DNA of 64,000 nt from the NCBI RefSeq assembly GCF_005048265.1, contig NZ_SUNH01000022.1:1-64000 (forward strand), given 5' to 3'. Positions 39,805 through 51,328 of the stretch are shown in pieces (position 1 is the first letter of the stretch; the number at the start of each line of letters is the position of its first letter). Made by a program: the position numbers and the translations under genes. The DNA is from Paracoccus hibiscisoli. Its GTDB lineage: Bacteria > Pseudomonadota > Alphaproteobacteria > Rhodobacterales > Rhodobacteraceae. The notes under the pieces were generated by a model. The model made no database searches. It worked only from the letters and a program-made list of their open reading frames with translations, and was not told the origin of the DNA.

Positions 39805-41406
39805 TTATTCAGCGACGCGATACAGGTCCTTGGCATACCAGGTGTTCAACAGGTTCTCGCGGGGCAGGCCCTTGATCGCCGGGTTGATCATGTCGACCTT
39901 GGCATAGTGATAGACGAAGACCGCGGGAACCTCCTCGGCCAGGATCTCCTCGGCGCGCTGGTACAGGGGCGCGGTGTCCTCGGCGGTGCGGGCATCGGCC
40001 AGCAGCTGGTCGTATTCGGCATTCGACCACTTGCCGCTGTTGTATCCGTCGGTGCGGAACCAGTCCAGGAAGGTCGACGCCTCGTTATAGTCGGCGCACC
40101 AGGCATAGCGCGCGACCTCGAAGTTGCCCGACTGCAGGCGGTCGGTGTGGACGGCCCATTCGACGTTGTTCAGCTCGACCTGGATGCCCAGGGGGCGCCA
40201 GAACTGCTGGGCCGCGATGGCCAGCAGGCGGTGGCTTTCGTCGGTGTTGTACTGCAGCTGCAGGCGGACCGGGTTGTCGGGGCCGTATCCGGCCTCGGCC
40301 AGCAATTCGCGGGCGCGCTCCAGGCGCTGGTCCATCGGCATGTCCTGCATGCCGTCCTCAGGCGCTGCAAAGCCGTCGATGGCCCAGTGGGTCCAGCTAT
40401 AGGCCGGACGCTGGCCGCCCTGCAGAACCTGGTCCACGATCACCTCGCGGTTCAGCGACAGGGCCATGGCCTCGCGGACGCGCTGATCCTTGAGCGCCTC
40501 GGGGCCGGTCTCGCCCAGGTTCAGCACATAGGCATAGCTGCAGCCTTGCGGCACCGAGACGGCCTGGTCGGGGAACTGTTCGGACAGGCGCGGGAACTGG
40601 CCCGCGGGGATCTGCACGCGGTCCAGCTCTCCGGCCTGATAGCGGGTCAGGGCCACGTTGGTGTCGTTCACGGTGACGCCGCGGACGGTCTCCATCACCA
40701 CGTTCTCGGCGTCCCAATAGGCGGGGTTCTTCTGGAACACGATCTCGACGCCCAGATTGTGGCTGGCCAGGGTATAGGCGCCGTTGCCGACGATGTTGGC
40801 GGGCTGGGTCCAGGCCTGGCCGTGCTCTTCGACCACCGCGCGGGGCACGGGATAGGTCGTGGCATGCGACAGGGTGTTCAGGAAATAGGGCGTGGGCGCG
40901 GACAGCGTCACCTGCAGCGTCCGGTCGTCCAGCGCCGCGACGCCCAGCTGGTCGGGCGTCATCTCGCCCGCGATGATCGCGGTGGCGTTGTCGACGTTCA
41001 TCAGCTCGATGTACCAGGCGTATTCGGACGCGGTCTCGGGCGTGACGACGCGCTGCCAGGCAAAGACGAAATCATCCGCGGTGACCGGATCGCCGTTGGA
41101 CCAGGTCGCCTCGCGCAGGGTGAAGGTATAGGTCAGGCCGTCGTCGCTGACCTCATGGCTCTCGGCCATGCCGGGGATCATCTCGCCGGTGGCGCTCTCG
41201 GTCATCAGGCCCTCGAACAGCGACCGCAGCGCGTCCGAACCCTCGACATCGGTGTTCAGCGCCGGGTCCAGCGACTTGATCGCGTCCAGCAGCCAATAGG
41301 TATAGGTCTGGTTCTCGGCCAGGGTCTCGCCCTCGGCGGGCTGGACGGCGAATGCGGGCATCGCCAGGGCGGTCAGCAGGGCAGTGGTTGCGAAAAGCTT
41401 GGTCAT
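39805..41406 (-). CDS. oppA: Periplasmic oligopeptide-binding protein OppA
   Basis: A 533-residue solute-binding protein of family 5. The signal peptide is residues 1-20 (MTKLFATTALLTALAMPAFA). The mature part follows the E. coli OppA/MppA pattern: DAIKSLDPALNTDVEGSD, then LFEGLMTESATGEMIPGMA, and the central GNGAYTL. It captures peptides and delivers them to OppBC. The AGGAG site lies close before the ATG. It is the first gene of the minus-strand oppABCDF operon and diverges from cobU across 130 bases. Confidence 0.94.
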   Translation of the reverse strand: MTKLFATTALLTALAMPAFAVQPAEGETLAENQTYTYWLLDAIKSLDPALNTDVEGSDALRSLFEGLMTESATGEMIPGMAESHEVSDDGLTYTFTLREATWSNGDPVTADDFVFAWQRVVTPETASEYAWYIELMNVDNATAIIAGEMTPDQLGVAALDDRTLQVTLSAPTPYFLNTLSHATTYPVPRAVVEEHGQAWTQPANIVGNGAYTLASHNLGVEIVFQKNPAYWDAENVVMETVRGVTVNDTNVALTRYQAGELDRVQIPAGQFPRLSEQFPDQAVSVPQGCSYAYVLNLGETGPEALKDQRVREAMALSLNREVIVDQVLQGGQRPAYSWTHWAIDGFAAPEDGMQDMPMDQRLERARELLAEAGYGPDNPVRLQLQYNTDESHRLLAIAAQQFWRPLGIQVELNNVEWAVHTDRLQSGNFEVARYAWCADYNEASTFLDWFRTDGYNSGKWSNAEYDQLLADARTAEDTAPLYQRAEEILAEEVPAVFVYHYAKVDMINPAIKGLPRENLLNTWYAKDLYRVAE

Positions 41407-41536
41407 CCCAACTCCTCCAAGTTGTGTGTCGGTGTCTTCGGGCACCGGAATGGGGTGACGTTTATTGAAAGTGCAGACATGGGCAAGCGGCGTTTGCGGC
41501 TTTCCAAGCCGCGCGGGCTGTGGAAAACAGGCGCGC

Positions 41537-42067
41537 ATGACGGAACGCGGACAGATCACCCTGGTCACCGGCGGCGCACGGTCGGGCAAGTCGGCCCTGG
41601 CCGAGCGGCTGGTGCTGCGCCATGCCATGCCCCGGATCTATATCGCCACGGCCGAGGCCCGCGATGGCGAGATGGGTGAAAGAATCGCACAACATCAGCA
41701 GGATCGCGGCCCCGGCTGGCGCACCATAGAGGAGCCTGTGGACCTGTGCGGCGCGCTGCGCGCCAGCGACGGGCAGGGGGTTCGGCTTGTCGATTGCCTG
41801 ACGCTGTGGATGTCGAATTGCATGGGTTCGGCGGATATTGGCGCATTGGTCGTGACGTTACGTCAGCAATCCTGTCCTGTTGTGCTGGTCACGAATGAAC
41901 TGGGCCAGGGCATCGTGCCCGACAATGCCCTGGCGCGGCGGTTCCGCGACGATCACGGACGCATGAACCAGGCCGTGGCGCAGGCCGCGGACCAGGTCTG
42001 GATGGCCGTCAGCGGGATGCCGCTGCGGCTGAAACCCTTTGGCGAGAATCCTGATGACCCGATTTGA
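41537..42067 (+). CDS. cobU: Adenosylcobinamide kinase / adenosylcobinamide-phosphate guanylyltransferase
   Basis: A 176-residue bifunctional enzyme that phosphorylates adenosylcobinamide and then adds GMP, making AdoCbi-GDP. The P-loop is GGARSGKS at residues 12-19, and the histidine that carries GMP is in the IAQHQQDR segment. VTNELGQGIVPDN is a family motif. In Rhodobacterales it is often named cobP. It overlaps cobT by 14 bases. No cobalamin riboswitch motif was found upstream. Confidence 0.95.
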   Translation: MTERGQITLVTGGARSGKSALAERLVLRHAMPRIYIATAEARDGEMGERIAQHQQDRGPGWRTIEEPVDLCGALRASDGQGVRLVDCLTLWMSNCMGSADIGALVVTLRQQSCPVVLVTNELGQGIVPDNALARRFRDDHGRMNQAVAQAADQVWMAVSGMPLRLKPFGENPDDPI

Positions 42068-43007
42068 CCAGACCGCCGCCGATGCCGCCGCCGCGCGTCA
42101 GGCCCAGCTGACCAAGCCGCCCGGATCGCTTGGCCGGTTGGAGGATCTGGCCGTGTTCATGGCGGGCTGGCAGGGCACCGAACGCCCCCGGCTGGACCGC
42201 GCGCAGGCGCTGGTCTTTGCGGGCAATCATGGCGTCACGGCGCAGGGCATCACGCCCTTTCCGCCCGCGGTGACGGCGGGAATGGTCGCGAATTTCGACG
42301 CGGGCGGCGCGGCGATCAACCAGCTGTGTCGCGTGGCGGGCGCCGATCTGGGCGTCGTCGCGCTGGATCTGGACCGGCCCACCGCCGATTTCACCCAAGG
42401 CCCCGCGATGACCATGGCCGAGGTGGCGGACGCGATGGCGCGTGGCGCCGACGCCGTGGACCCTCAGGCGCAGGTCCTGCTGCTGGGAGAGATGGGGATC
42501 GGCAATTCCACCGTCTCGGCGGCGCTGGCGGCGGCGTGCTTTGGCGGTCGGGCCGAGGATTGGGTCGGCCCCGGCACCGGCGCGCATGGCGACATGCTGG
42601 CCGCCAAGGTCCGCGTCGTGACCGAGGGGCTGGCCCGCCATGCCGTGACCGGCACACGCGACACGCTGGCGGCGTTCGGCGGGCGCGAACAGGCGGCGAT
42701 CTGCGGGGCCATCCTGCGGGCGCGCGAGTTGCGCATTCCGGTGATCCTGGACGGCTTCATCTGCACGGCGGCGGCGGGTGTCCTGACCCGCGACGACCCC
42801 GACGCGCTGGCCCATTGCCTGATCGGCCATGAAAGCGCCGAGCCGGGCCACCGCCGCCTGATCGCGGCGCTTGGCATGCCGCCGGTCCTGTCGCTGGACA
42901 TGCGCTTGGGCGAGGGGTCGGGGGCTGCCGTGGCGCTTCTGGTGCTGCGCGCCGCGCTGGAGTGCCATAACGGCATGGCGACCTTCGCCGAGGCCGGGCT
43001 TGTCTAG
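42054..43007 (+). CDS. cobT: Nicotinate-nucleotide--dimethylbenzimidazole phosphoribosyltransferase
   Basis: A 317-residue enzyme that makes alpha-ribazole phosphate from dimethylbenzimidazole and nicotinate mononucleotide, the lower-ligand branch of cobalamin synthesis. LTKPPGSLGRLE, FAGNHGVTAQGI, GEMGIGNST and a catalytic glutamate in LGEGSGAA are all present. Start is the ATG at 42054, inside the end of cobU. It overlaps cobS by about eight bases. Confidence 0.95.
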   Translation: MTRFDQTAADAAAARQAQLTKPPGSLGRLEDLAVFMAGWQGTERPRLDRAQALVFAGNHGVTAQGITPFPPAVTAGMVANFDAGGAAINQLCRVAGADLGVVALDLDRPTADFTQGPAMTMAEVADAMARGADAVDPQAQVLLLGEMGIGNSTVSAALAAACFGGRAEDWVGPGTGAHGDMLAAKVRVVTEGLARHAVTGTRDTLAAFGGREQAAICGAILRARELRIPVILDGFICTAAAGVLTRDDPDALAHCLIGHESAEPGHRRLIAALGMPPVLSLDMRLGEGSGAAVALLVLRAALECHNGMATFAEAGLV

Positions 43008-43722
43008 ACCGCAGCAGCTGATCCTGGCGCTGGTGTTCCTGACGCGGCTGCCGCTTGGGCGGTTCCTGCCCGCGCGGGTCGTGCCTCTGTCGCAGGCGGC
43101 CTGGGCCTTTCCGCTGGCGGGGCTGGTCGTGGGCGCGCTGGCGGGGCTGCCGCTGTGGATCATGGGGCCGGGGCTGCTGCCAGCCGCGCTGGCGGTCGCG
43201 GGCGCGATCTGGCTGACCGGCGCGCTGCACGAGGACGCGCTGGCCGATTTCGCCGATGCGGGCGGCGGGCGCGACCGGGCCGACCGGCTGCGCATCATGC
43301 GCGATTCGGCCATCGGCAGCTATGGCGCGGCGGCGCTGCTGGCCGTGAGTCTGGTGCGGGTCGCGGCGCTGGCGGGCCTGGGGCCGCCGGCGCTGATCGG
43401 CGTGATGGCAGCGGGGCGGGTGGCGCCCGTGATGCTGATGCGCGCCCTGCCTGCGGCGCGGGACGACGGGCTGGGGCAGGGCGCGGGGCGGCCGTCGCGC
43501 CGCGCCGTCGCGGTCGCGGCGCTGACCGGGGCTGTGGCGCTGCTGGTCTGCGCGCCGGGGCCGTGGGGGGCGGTGCTGGCCATGGCGCTGGCCAGGCTGT
43601 CGGTCGTCGCGGTGTCGCGCCGGGCCTGCCGGTTGCTGGGCGGGCAGACGGGCGATGTGCTGGGCGCATCGGTCCTTCTGGCGGAAACGGCGGCGCTGGT
43701 GGGCATGGCCGCCTTGACCTAG
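43000..43722 (+). CDS. cobS: Adenosylcobinamide-GDP ribazoletransferase (cobalamin synthase)
   Basis: A membrane enzyme that joins AdoCbi-GDP and alpha-ribazole to give adenosylcobalamin. The family start LALVFLTRLPLGRF and the metal site HEDALADFADAGGG with RLRIMRDSAIGSYG are clear. About 240 residues if a TTG at 43000 is used; this TTG has GAGG five bases upstream and overlaps the cobT stop. No ATG is available near the family start, so the exact start is uncertain. Last gene of cobUTS. Confidence 0.88.
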   Translation: MSRPQQLILALVFLTRLPLGRFLPARVVPLSQAAWAFPLAGLVVGALAGLPLWIMGPGLLPAALAVAGAIWLTGALHEDALADFADAGGGRDRADRLRIMRDSAIGSYGAAALLAVSLVRVAALAGLGPPALIGVMAAGRVAPVMLMRALPAARDDGLGQGAGRPSRRAVAVAALTGAVALLVCAPGPWGAVLAMALARLSVVAVSRRACRLLGGQTGDVLGASVLLAETAALVGMAALT

Positions 43723-43741
43723 GGTCAGCGTCGGGAAAAAC

Positions 43742-43771
43742 TTGACCGCCGCGGGGCGCTTGCAGCATATC
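43742..43771 (+). promoter_or_regulatory. Possible sigma70-type promoter of the TRAP permease genes
   Basis: TTGACC (43742-43747) and CATATC (43766-43771) are 18 bases apart, about 70 bases before the dctQ start in the gap after cobS. The -35 match is good and the -10 only fair. Confidence 0.35.
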
Positions 43772-43843
43772 CTGCCAACCAGAACACCCGGGTCAACCGG
43801 AACGCCGCCCATGAACGGGCGGGCCTTGAGGGAGGAACACATC

Positions 43844-44473
43844 ATGGGCGGCCTGTTGGCCCTGTCGCGCGGCATCGACCGCGTCACCACCGTCATCGGA
43901 CGCAGCGTCGCTTGGCTGATCCTGCTGGCCATCCTGGTCAGCGCGATCAACGCCATCTCGCGCAAGCTGTTCAGCCTGTCGTCGAACGCCTGGCTGGAGG
44001 CGCAGTGGTATCTGTTCGGCGGCGCCTTCATGCTGGCCTCGGCCTGGACGCTGCTGGAGAACGAGCACATCCGCATCGACGTCATCTATGGCCGCTGGTC
44101 GCGCCGCGCCCAGCACTGGATCGACGTGATCGGCACGGTGTTCTTCCTGCTGCCCTTCACCGCGATCATGCTGTGGCTGACCTGGCCCGCCTTCACCCGC
44201 AGCTGGTTCAACGGAGAGGTCTCGATGAACGCGGGCGGGCTGGCGCTGTGGCCCGCGCGGGGCATCCTGGTGCTGGGCTTTGGCCTGCTGTTCGCGCAGG
44301 GCATCTCTGAACTGATCAAGAAGATCGCCGTCATGCGCGGCATCATCCCCGACCCCCATCACCACGAGGGCCCGCATGAGGCGGGCCTCAAGGAGGCCGG
44401 CCTGATGACCGCGGGCCTGACGCAGGACCAAGAGGCCGCCGCCCGGTCCGCAGACCCGGAGAACCGCGCGTGA
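43844..44473 (+). CDS. TRAP transporter small permease (DctQ)
   Basis: A 209-residue membrane subunit with four helices. The family pattern SRKLFSLSSNAWLEAQWYLFGGAFMLASAWTLLENEHIRIDV is seen here split across helix 2 and its loop; the Asn-Ala-Trp-Leu-Glu part is diagnostic. The C-terminal 45 residues are polar with a His-rich HHHE patch. The ATG has GGAGG nine bases before it. It is coupled to dctM by ATGA overlap (shared GTGA at the junction). Confidence 0.9.
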   Translation: MGGLLALSRGIDRVTTVIGRSVAWLILLAILVSAINAISRKLFSLSSNAWLEAQWYLFGGAFMLASAWTLLENEHIRIDVIYGRWSRRAQHWIDVIGTVFFLLPFTAIMLWLTWPAFTRSWFNGEVSMNAGGLALWPARGILVLGFGLLFAQGISELIKKIAVMRGIIPDPHHHEGPHEAGLKEAGLMTAGLTQDQEAAARSADPENRA

Positions 44474-46374
44474 TCGACCTCATCGCCCATAACCTGGCCC
44501 CCATCATGTTCTTCTCGATGGTGGCGTTTCTGCTGTTCGGCTATCCGATCGCTTTTGCGCTGGCGGCCAACGGGCTACTGTTCTTTTTCTTCGGGGTGTT
44601 CCTGACGCCGCTGTCGGACCAGGTGAACCTGGGCTGGAACCTGCTGGGCGCGCTTGGCGACCGGGTGTTCGGGGTCATGCGCAACGACACGCTGCTGGCC
44701 ATCCCGTTCTTCACGCTGATGGGCATCGTCCTGGAACGCTCGCGCATGGCCGAGGAGCTGTTGGAGACCATCGGCCAGCTGTTCGGACCGGTGCGCGGGG
44801 GCCTGGCCTATGCGGTCATCCTGGTCGGCGCGCTGCTGGCGGCGACGACGGGGGTGGTGGCGGCCTCGGTCATCTCGATGGGGCTGATCTCGCTGCCGAT
44901 CATGATGCGCTATGGCTATGACAAAAGCCTGTCGACCGGCGTCATCGCGGCCTCGGGGACGCTGGCGCAGATCATCCCGCCCTCGCTGGTGCTGATCGTG
45001 CTGGCCGACCAGCTGGGCCGGTCGGTGGGCGACATGTACCGCGCCGCGATGGTGCCCGCGCTGGCGCTGGTGGCGGTCTATATCGCCTATGTGCTGATCC
45101 TGTCGGTCCTGCGCCCCAAGGCGATGCCCGCCCTGCCGCTGGAGGCCCGAAGCCTGGGGTCGGGCGGCTGGTCGCTGGTCGCGGTGGCCGTGATCGCGGT
45201 CGTGACCTATTTCCTGGGCAGCCGCATGATGGAGGCCGGCGGCGTCGCCAACGCCTCCATCTGGGCGGCGACGCTGGCGGTCGTGGTGCTGCTGCTGCTG
45301 GCGCTGGTGGACCGGGCCCTGGGTCTGAACCTGCTGTCGCTGATGACGCGGCAGGTGATCATCGTGATGATCCCGCCGCTGGCACTGGTGTTCCTGGTGC
45401 TGGGCACGATCTTTCTGGGCATCGCCACACCCACCGAAGGCGGCGCGATGGGCGCGGTCGGCGCGCTGGTCCTGTCGGCCATCAAGGGGCGGCTGTCCTT
45501 CGAGGTGCTGAACCAGGCGCTGCTGTCGACGGTCAAGCTGTCGGCCTTCGTCATGTTCATCCTGATCGGCGCGACGGTGTTCTCGCTGACCTACTATTCG
45601 GTGAACGGCCATGTCTGGGTGCGCGACCTGCTGACCGCACTGCCGGGCGGGGCGCTTGGGTTCCTGGTGGTGTCCTGCACGATCATCTTCGTGCTGGGCT
45701 TTTTCCTGGACTTCTTCGAGTTGGCCTTTGTCATCGTACCGCTGCTGATCCCGGCGGCGAATGTGCTGGGGATCGACCTGGTCTGGTTCGGTATCATCCT
45801 GGCGGTGACGATGCAGACCTCGTTCCTGACGCCGCCCGTGGGGTTCGCGCTGTTCTATCTGCGGTCGGTTGCGCCACGGCGGTCCTATCGCGACATGATC
45901 ACCGGGCTGATGATGGACCCGATCACCACGATGAACATCTATCGCGGCGCGGTGCCCTTTGTCGGGCTGCAGATGCTGATGATCGCAGCTGTGATCACGT
46001 TCCCCGGAATGGTGATGCATTACAAGGGGCCGACGGTCGATACCTCGAACATCCGGATCGAGATCCCGATGGGGGGTGGCGGTCTGGGCGGGGGCTTGGG
46101 CGGAGGACTGGGTGGCGGTCTGGGCGGCGGCCTTGGCGGGGGGACGACCGCCCCCGCACCGGGCGGCTCGGGCTTCGGGACGCTCGGCGGTCTGGGCGGA
46201 TCGCCCTTCGGGCAACAGCCTGCGGCCGGGGCGGATGCGCCTGCCACCCCGGAACCGGCCACGCCTGTACCGGACGCCCCGGCACCGCAAACATCGGCAC
46301 CGGAAACACCAGCCCCGTCGGGTGGGCTGGGCCTGGGCTTTGGCGGGCCGCCTCCGGGTCTGTCGGGCAACTGA
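44470..46374 (+). CDS. TRAP transporter large permease (DctM) with Gly/Pro-rich tail
   Basis: A 634-residue permease that moves the substrate with sodium. It has the DctM segments RNDTLLAIPFFTLMGIVLE, GALLAATTGVVAASVISMG, ATPTEGGAMGAVGALVLS and QTSFLTPPVGFALFYLRS. Membrane-embedded sequence ends near residue 515. The last 100 or so residues are exceptional for the family: five GGGL repeats, then a stretch of Pro, Ala and Thr, then another Gly-rich end. They look disordered. It converges on dctP through a terminator. Confidence 0.9.
   Translation: MIDLIAHNLAPIMFFSMVAFLLFGYPIAFALAANGLLFFFFGVFLTPLSDQVNLGWNLLGALGDRVFGVMRNDTLLAIPFFTLMGIVLERSRMAEELLETIGQLFGPVRGGLAYAVILVGALLAATTGVVAASVISMGLISLPIMMRYGYDKSLSTGVIAASGTLAQIIPPSLVLIVLADQLGRSVGDMYRAAMVPALALVAVYIAYVLILSVLRPKAMPALPLEARSLGSGGWSLVAVAVIAVVTYFLGSRMMEAGGVANASIWAATLAVVVLLLLALVDRALGLNLLSLMTRQVIIVMIPPLALVFLVLGTIFLGIATPTEGGAMGAVGALVLSAIKGRLSFEVLNQALLSTVKLSAFVMFILIGATVFSLTYYSVNGHVWVRDLLTALPGGALGFLVVSCTIIFVLGFFLDFFELAFVIVPLLIPAANVLGIDLVWFGIILAVTMQTSFLTPPVGFALFYLRSVAPRRSYRDMITGLMMDPITTMNIYRGAVPFVGLQMLMIAAVITFPGMVMHYKGPTVDTSNIRIEIPMGGGGLGGGLGGGLGGGLGGGLGGGTTAPAPGGSGFGTLGGLGGSPFGQQPAAGADAPATPEPATPVPDAPAPQTSAPETPAPSGGLGLGFGGPPPGLSGN
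46072..46143 (+). repeat. 12-base tandem repeat encoding GGGL units in dctM
   Basis: Twenty-four codons encode four Gly, then Leu-Gly-Gly-Gly five times. Units are 12 bases long and differ at third positions. Such tracts change length easily by slippage in whole triplets. Confidence 0.85.
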
Positions 46375-46402
46375 CGGCCCCGAAACCGAACCGGCATGGA
46401 AA

Positions 46403-46435
46403 AGCCGCCGCGCAGGATCTGCGCGGCGGCTGTTT
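46403..46435. terminator. Bidirectional terminator between dctM and dctP
   Basis: AGCCGCCGCGCA pairs with TGCGCGGCGGCT around GGATC, followed by GTTTTC on the plus strand and by TTTCC on the minus strand. It sits between convergent dctM and dctP and can end both transcripts. Confidence 0.88.
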
Positions 46436-46452
46436 TCAGTCGCAGGCCGTGA

Positions 46453-47802
<1,350 letters not shown>

Positions 47803-47818
47803 TCACAAGGAGGTCCAG

Positions 47819-49234
47819 ATGCGGATCGAGGAATGGCAGCCAGACCTGTCCGGACAGCCCGGCCCCAAGTTCCGGGCGCTGGCCAATGCGCTGCGCGAGG
47901 CCGCGCGATCGGGGCTGCTGGCGCCGGGCACGCGCCTGCCGCCGATGCGCGACATGGCCTGGCGCCTTAAGGTGACGACCGGCACCGTCGCGCGCGCCTA
48001 TCAGGTCGCCGCCGCCGAGGGCGTGATCGAGAGCCATGTCGGGCGCGGCAGCTTTGTCGCGGCCCCGCCAGCCCGCAGGCCCGTGCCGCAGCCGCTGCTG
48101 TACGAGAGCCTGGATCACCCGATGTCCCAGCAGGGCCCCGCCGATCTGCGCATCCCGCAGCTGCCCGATTGCGGGCAGGCGCGGGTCCTGGCGCGGCATC
48201 TGACGGCGCTGGCGGATGATCTGGACGCCGATGTGCTGGATTACACCCCGCTCAGCCGCGATCAGGACTGTCGGGCGGCGGCGCTGGACTGGATGGCGGT
48301 GCGGCGCGTGGGACCGGCATCAACCGGCGACATGGTGCTGACCCATGGCGGCCAGCACGCGATCACGCTGGTCATGGCGCTGTGCCTGGCCGATCAGCCC
48401 GCGCAGGTCATGGTCGAGGCGCTGACCTATCCCGGCATCGTCCATGCCGCACGGCTGATGCGCGCGCAGACCCTGCCGGTGGCGCTGGACGATCAGGGGA
48501 TGCGCCCCGAGGATCTGGACCGCGTGGCGCGGGCATCGGGGGCGCGGCTGGTCTGCCTGACGCCCTCGGCGCAGAACCCGACGCTGGCCTCGATGGGGGC
48601 GGAACGGCGCGCGGCGATCATCGCGGTCGCACGCCGCCACGACATCCAGATCATCGAAGACGAATGCTATGCCCCCAGCCCCGATCCCCAAGGCCCGCCC
48701 AGCCTGCGCGCACTGGCGCCCGAGCGGGTCTGGCATGTCAGCAGCCTGTCCAAGATCATCGCCGCCGGGCTGCGTTTCGGCATCCTGATCTGCCCCGAGG
48801 GGATGGGTCAGGCGGGCCGCGTCGCCGCCCAGCACAGCCATATGGGCCTGTCGCAACCCATCACCGGGCTGGTCACGCGGCTGATCCGGTCCGGCGATGC
48901 CGCGCGGATCGCGCGCGAGGTCAAGGAGCTGGTCGATGACCGCCTGGCCCTGGCGCACGAGGCGCTGGACGGTCTGGGGATGCGCGGCCAGCCAGGCGTG
49001 CCGATGGTGTGGCTGCCGCTGCCCGCGCCGTGGAACGCGGTCGATTTCGTGGCGCGCGCGGCGGTTGCGGGCGTGATCGTGCGCCCGTCATCGGATTTCT
49101 GCGGCCCCGATCAGGTGCCGGTCCAGGGCGTGCGCATCGCGCTGAACTGTCGGATGCCGCGGGCGCGGCTGGCGGCGGCGGTGGACGGGTTGGGCCGGAT
49201 GGCCCGGTCCGGCCCCTTGGCGGGGCCGGACTGA
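47819..49234 (+). CDS. MocR-type regulator (GntR HTH fused to aminotransferase fold)
   Basis: A 471-residue PLP-binding transcription regulator. Residues 10-80 are a GntR winged helix (RLPPMRDMAWRLKVTTGTVARAYQ, then GVIESHVGRGSFV, written here in parts). Residues about 110-465 are a fold-type I aminotransferase with the PLP lysine at K312 in SSLSK and the LTPSAQNPTLASM substrate region. MocR proteins usually control the neighbouring gene in response to PLP plus an amino compound. A near-perfect AAGGAGG site precedes the ATG. It diverges from dctP, the most likely target. Confidence 0.9.
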   Translation: MRIEEWQPDLSGQPGPKFRALANALREAARSGLLAPGTRLPPMRDMAWRLKVTTGTVARAYQVAAAEGVIESHVGRGSFVAAPPARRPVPQPLLYESLDHPMSQQGPADLRIPQLPDCGQARVLARHLTALADDLDADVLDYTPLSRDQDCRAAALDWMAVRRVGPASTGDMVLTHGGQHAITLVMALCLADQPAQVMVEALTYPGIVHAARLMRAQTLPVALDDQGMRPEDLDRVARASGARLVCLTPSAQNPTLASMGAERRAAIIAVARRHDIQIIEDECYAPSPDPQGPPSLRALAPERVWHVSSLSKIIAAGLRFGILICPEGMGQAGRVAAQHSHMGLSQPITGLVTRLIRSGDAARIAREVKELVDDRLALAHEALDGLGMRGQPGVPMVWLPLPAPWNAVDFVARAAVAGVIVRPSSDFCGPDQVPVQGVRIALNCRMPRARLAAAVDGLGRMARSGPLAGPD

Positions 49235-49238
49235 GACC

Positions 49239-50543
<1,305 letters not shown>

Positions 50544-50572
50544 TTAGCGCCCGAAGGGCCGTTCCGCAACGC

Positions 50573-51253
50573 TCACGGCATCCTGATGCGCGCCCAGATC
50601 GGCAGATGGTCCGACGCCTCGCGCGCGCCCGCCTGGTTGAAGACGCCGGTGTCCAGCACATCCAGATTGCGCGACAGCGCCATGCGGTCCAGCCGCAGCT
50701 GGGGCAGGGGGGCGGGATAGGACGGGCCCGGCGCGATGATCCGGAACCCGGCCAGCGATTCCAGCCCCCGGTCGTCGCGCCATTCATTGAAATCGCCCAT
50801 CAGCACGATGTGATCCTCGGCGATGCGCGACGCCTGCGCGCTGATCCGTGCCAGCTGCGCGCGCCGCGACGACCGCGCCAGACCCAGATGCACGCCGATC
50901 ACCGTCAGGCCCGGAAGGCGCAGGGCGACCGCGCCGCGCGGCTCCAGCCCCGGCAGTGGCAGGCGGCGCAGCACCGCCTGTTCGGCCAGGTGCGGGCGCA
51001 TCAGGATGGTCTGGCCGTGCCAGCCCAGGCTGCTGTCGGTGGTGCCATAGATATCGGCGGGGACCAGCCCCGTCTCGGCCTGGATCAGCTTGCGCGGCAG
51101 GGCCTCGGGGCGGACGCCATAGCGGAAATCGACCTCCTGCAGGGCAATGATGTCGGGGTCCAGCGCACGGATGACGGCCAGGTTGCGCAGGGGGGCATGC
51201 GGGCCGGTCATGCCCCGGCATTTGTGCAGGTTGTAGCTGGCAAGTTTCAGCAT
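50573..51253 (-). CDS. Endonuclease/exonuclease/phosphatase-fold protein
   Basis: A 226-residue protein of the EEP superfamily. The metal and catalytic motifs are in order: YNLHKC, LQEVDF with the metal Glu, VHLGLARSSRR, GDFNEWRDD and SDHLPIWARI at the end. Members act on DNA, phospholipids or phosphoinositides; the substrate here is not evident. No signal peptide is seen, so it is probably cytoplasmic. ATG at 51253 is chosen over the adjacent GTG because GGAG is five bases before it. It lies upstream of eno on the same strand with 59 bases between. Confidence 0.88.
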   Translation of the reverse strand: MLKLASYNLHKCRGMTGPHAPLRNLAVIRALDPDIIALQEVDFRYGVRPEALPRKLIQAETGLVPADIYGTTDSSLGWHGQTILMRPHLAEQAVLRRLPLPGLEPRGAVALRLPGLTVIGVHLGLARSSRRAQLARISAQASRIAEDHIVLMGDFNEWRDDRGLESLAGFRIIAPGPSYPAPLPQLRLDRMALSRNLDVLDTGVFNQAGAREASDHLPIWARIRMP

Positions 51254-51328
51254 CACGGCTCCGGGAGGTCTGCGGATGATTGTGACGGCGAACGCGCGGG
51301 CCGCAAGGGGCGGGCGCGCAAAAACCCG

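Noticed and set aside
41407-41536. Cobalamin riboswitch before cobUTS
   Set aside because: The gap is only 130 bases and no B12-box-like sequence or long multi-stem fold was found.
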